From assembly GCA_031287135.1 (NCBI GenBank), contig JAITTK010000100.1, forward strand, positions 1-8,209: a DNA stretch of 8,209 nucleotides, read 5' to 3'. Below, in pieces: positions 6,642 to 8,209 of this stretch. This DNA comes from Candidatus Methanoplasma reticulitermitis. Its GTDB lineage: Archaea; Thermoplasmatota; Thermoplasmata; Methanomassiliicoccales; Methanomethylophilaceae. The position numbers and the translations under genes are program-made. The notes under the pieces are model-generated. The model saw only the letters and a list, made by a program, of their open reading frames with translations, ran no database searches and was not told where the DNA came from. Each line of letters opens with the position of its first letter. The first letter of the stretch is position 1.

Positions 6642-6653
6642 GATATTTTAATA
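6642..6653 (-). promoter_or_regulatory. TATA box of the zinc/SHOCT gene
   Basis: The minus strand reads TATTAAAATATC, centred about 27 bases before the ATG at 6620. This would place the transcript start at or next to the start codon. A second AT-rich run (6624-6640) is too close to the ATG to act as its box. Confidence 0.5.
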
Positions 6654-6720
6654 CTGAGGCCGTCGGACCGACGGGGCTGTCGGTGCATCCGATGCAAAAG
6701 TGCTGTTGGTATGTGTTTAA

Positions 6721-6739
6721 ACCGGGGCGGTGCCCCGGT
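6721..6739 (-). terminator. Hairpin terminator after the aquaporin gene
   Basis: ACCGGGGC and GCCCCGGT form a perfect 8-base-pair stem around a 3-base loop, starting 8 bases after the aquaporin stop codon and followed on the minus strand by TTTAAAC. The position fits termination of the aquaporin transcript before the next promoter at 6642-6653. The T-run is short. Confidence 0.6.
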
Positions 6740-6747
6740 GTTCGGGA

Positions 6748-7458
6748 TCAGATGTCCTCTTCTCCCGTCGCTTTATCCCAACCGTACAGTCCCACGAACA
6801 CAACGGCGGCTATGGCGGCTCCGACCAGCGGGGCGACTATGAATATCCACAGATCGGGAAGCGATGAACCGACATCTGAGAACAGGGCGGGCCCTATGCT
6901 CCTCGCCGGGTTGACCGATGTCCCTGTGAGGGGTATCCCCACTATGTGCACGAAGGCCAGCGTGAGACCGATGACTATTCCGGCGACACTCCCTTTCGTC
7001 TTGTCCGAGACTACACCGAGTATCACGAGCACAAAGATGAACGTCAATATGATCTCGACCAGAATCGCTCCGGCGACACCCGTCGTCGAAGCGCTGTTGG
7101 CCCCCAGCGCACCGCCCGTCATGTCGACCAGACCGGTTATGTCGACGAGTCCCCAAAGCATCGCGGCACCTATTATCGCACCTATTATCTGGAATTCCAC
7201 GTAGCCCACGAAATCCGTGAATCCTATTTTCTTCGTGAGCAACGCCCCGAAGGACACCGCAGGATTGATGTGACAGCCGGAGATCGGCCCGATTACATAT
7301 GCGGCGGCCACGATCGAAAGACCGAATGCCAATGCGACGGCCAGATGACCGCCGCTCGTGCTGACGCCCAGGAATACCGCCGCGCCGCAACCCATGAAGA
7401 CCAGTATCATGGTTCCCACCAATTCTGCAAAATACTTTCTTATTCTGTTTACTTCCAT
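6748..7458 (-). CDS. Aquaporin, AqpZ-like water channel (MIP family)
   Basis: This is a 236-residue six-helix membrane channel, the usual length for the family. Both pore motifs are present: NPA at 65-67 (GCHINPAVSFG) and NPA at 183-185 (GTSVNPARS). By alignment with E. coli AqpZ, the selectivity-filter residues are F45, H171, T180 and R186, the water-selective set. The characterised archaeal AqpM of Methanothermobacter has isoleucine where this protein has histidine, so water rather than glycerol or larger solutes is the likely cargo. The frame is open further upstream to an ATG at 7554, but that start lies upstream of the TATA box at 7515-7526. The ATG at 7458 (MEVNRIRKYFAELVG) gives a normal MIP N-terminus, with a purine-rich AAAGGACGGGAT before it. 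A hairpin terminator follows the stop. It is probably transcribed alone. Confidence 0.93.
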   Translation of the reverse strand: MEVNRIRKYFAELVGTMILVFMGCGAAVFLGVSTSGGHLAVALAFGLSIVAAAYVIGPISGCHINPAVSFGALLTKKIGFTDFVGYVEFQIIGAIIGAAMLWGLVDITGLVDMTGGALGANSASTTGVAGAILVEIILTFIFVLVILGVVSDKTKGSVAGIVIGLTLAFVHIVGIPLTGTSVNPARSIGPALFSDVGSSLPDLWIFIVAPLVGAAIAAVVFVGLYGWDKATGEEDI

Positions 7459-7514
7459 GCTATCCCGTCCTTTCCGCGCATGCAGAACATGACGGTCTTG
7501 GATTTGATGCTGAG

Positions 7515-7526
7515 TATTTATATATA
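7515..7526 (-). promoter_or_regulatory. TATA box of the aquaporin gene
   Basis: The minus strand reads TATATATAAATA. A start about 25 bases downstream (near 7495) gives a leader of some 36 bases before the ATG at 7458, enough room for its ribosome binding site. This settles the start in favour of 7458 over 7554. Confidence 0.65.
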
Positions 7527-7661
7527 CTACATTCGGGAGATAATGTTGTTCCATGGAGCAGCCGTTAAGATGTTGCGCAATATGGCCGAGGTCGCTGGGG
7601 AACAGGGTCCGGGATGCGGTGTATTACAGGAACGGATGATGCCGTTCCCGACTTTGTACGG
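7527..7661. other. Intergenic stretch upstream of aquaporin, no gene seen
   Basis: Between the aquaporin promoter and the foreign-looking right edge I find no supported gene on either strand. The open frames here are short, lack ribosome binding sites and resemble nothing. The only structure seen is the inverted repeat at 7629-7648. Confidence 0.5.
7629..7648. repeat. Inverted repeat, 7-base stem
   Basis: GGAACGG (7629-7635) and CCGTTCC (7642-7648) pair around ATGATG. It lies just beyond the stop of the relaxase fragment on the minus strand. It could be a terminator remnant or an element-end structure. No T-run follows on the minus strand. Confidence 0.35.
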
Positions 7662-7922
7662 TTAACTACTTTTCAAAACATTCCCGTGTCCGTTCTGCGG
7701 CAGGATGTGCGAGGTCTGCGGCCCGTCACGAATATCCGCCAATGTCGACGGGACTTTGGGTGTGAGAGTTACGGACACAAGTGCCTCTTTCAGCCAGTCT
7801 TTAAGCTGTTTTAGCTTTGCGATAATCGCAAAGAGCAGATTGTTGTGAGCGATTTCGCTATTCATATTCCCACGCTCGGTTTCAATGCCTTTGCATTTGC
7901 ACCGTGTCCATGCTAAACACAC
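7662..7922 (-). pseudogene. Probable fragment of a MobA/MobL-family relaxase
   Basis: This 86-codon frame contains KGIETERGNMNSEIAHNNLL followed by a lysine/leucine helix (AKLKQLKDWLKEAL) and STLADI. From memory this layout, RGIxTERGxxNREI then a helical stretch and a short LA motif, is found late in the catalytic region of MobA/MobL relaxases from conjugative and mobilisable elements of gut Firmicutes. The upstream catalytic part (HUH histidines, tyrosine) is absent: an ankyrin-repeat gene ends 11 bases before the GTG. The last 20 or so residues (RDGPQTSHILPQNGHG...) do not look like relaxase and probably cross a junction. There is no ribosome binding site. The DNA is more AT-rich than the archaeal genes and uses different codons. 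It is most likely a truncated, non-functional remnant of a transferred element. The family call is from memory of the pattern, not from a search. Confidence 0.45.
7815..7833. repeat. Inverted repeat, 8-base perfect stem with 3-base loop
   Basis: CTTTGCGA and TCGCAAAG pair around TAA. It lies inside the relaxase fragment (codons for LFAIIAKL), and a smaller pair AAGCT/AGCTT sits next to it at 7803-7817. It may be incidental to the coding sequence. Confidence 0.35.
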
Positions 7923-7933
7923 TTCTTTTAACC

Positions 7934-8209
7934 TTAATTTTCGGCTCCTGCCACGATCAATTGCTCCACGATCTCCGTATAGCCGTTCTCGGACGCATAA
8001 TACAGGGCACTGTGCTCCAGATTGTCAACCGCATTGACATCTGCGCCGTTTTCAATCAGCAATGCGGAAAAATCATTTTGTCCGCGCATAGCCGCCACGA
8101 TCAGGGGAGATTCTCCATCCTCATGCTGACAGCTAACCTCCGCGCCTTTTTCAATGAGTGCCTGTCCCAAAAACTTGTTGCCGCCTGCCGCCGCGTAATG
8201 CAGGGGCGA
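7934..8209 (-). CDS. Ankyrin-repeat protein, 3' end only
   Basis: The frame is open from the window edge to a TAA at 7934-7936, giving 91 residues. It holds two full 33-residue ankyrin repeats and a final one: SPLHYAAAGG... LIEKGAEV, SPLIVAAMRG... LIENGADVNAVDN, SALYYASENG... LIVAGAEN. These match the consensus TPLHxAAxxGxxxxVxxLLxxGADxN. Ankyrin repeats bind other proteins, and the partner is unknown. The true start lies beyond 8209; a TTG at 8168-8170 is internal and should not be taken as a start. Codon use (CGC for arginine, GAA, many ATT/TTT) and base composition differ from the archaeal genes and resemble gut Firmicutes. Adjacent to the relaxase remnant, it is best read as cargo or a neighbour gene within a transferred element. 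The repeat assignment is firm; the origin is inferred. Confidence 0.85.
   Translation of the reverse strand, partial: SPLHYAAAGGNKFLGQALIEKGAEVSCQHEDGESPLIVAAMRGQNDFSALLIENGADVNAVDNLEHSALYYASENGYTEIVEQLIVAGAEN

Noticed and set aside
7459..7554. N-terminal extension of the aquaporin to the ATG at 7554
   Set aside because: The extra 32 residues are unlike any MIP N-terminus and the TATA box lies inside them, so the start at 7458 is preferred.
8168..8170. TTG as the start of the ankyrin gene
   Set aside because: The frame stays open to the window edge and the upstream residues (SPLHYAAAGG) complete an ankyrin repeat, so the gene is cut by the window and does not start here.

Overview
This window looks like the chromosome of a gut methanogen of the order Methanomassiliicoccales (Methanomethylophilus-like). 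That is an inference. It rests on archaeal TATA boxes, probable leaderless starts, a tRNA-Leu gene with a short intron at the canonical archaeal 37/38 site, a BspA-type leucine-rich-repeat surface protein, an archaeal-style NrdG2-like radical SAM protein, and GC-rich coding with heavy AGG/AGA and ATA use. No lineage marker such as mcr or pyl lies in the window, so the order is a judgement and the domain Archaea is much safer.

Layout, left to right. (1) 17-1948, minus: a large secreted, membrane-anchored leucine-rich-repeat protein. (2) 1949-2522: its upstream region, a 210-base stretch with no convincing gene, an intron-containing tRNA-Leu(UAA) on the minus strand, and back-to-back promoters for the tRNA and for the next gene. 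(3) 2523-4826, plus: three closely spaced genes, namely a four-cysteine zinc-binding protein of unknown role, a protein with two ACT-like domains, and an NrdG2-type radical SAM activating protein. The last two are 4 bases apart. (4) 6620-4827, minus: a small zinc-ribbon plus SHOCT protein followed by an aldehyde-dehydrogenase-fold protein that has lost the catalytic cysteine. Its stop codon abuts that of the radical SAM gene. (5) 7458-6748, minus: an AqpZ-like water channel with a clear promoter and a hairpin terminator. (6) About 7660-8209: DNA of different character. It carries a degraded MobA/MobL-like relaxase fragment and the 3' end of an ankyrin-repeat gene, suggesting a decayed mobile element of Firmicutes type whose left junction lies near 7680-7740.

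No complete defence system, CRISPR array or rRNA is visible. The items most worth following up are the dehydrogenase-fold pseudoenzyme, the ACT-domain protein coupled to the radical SAM activase, the foreign right edge, and the minimal tRNA intron.
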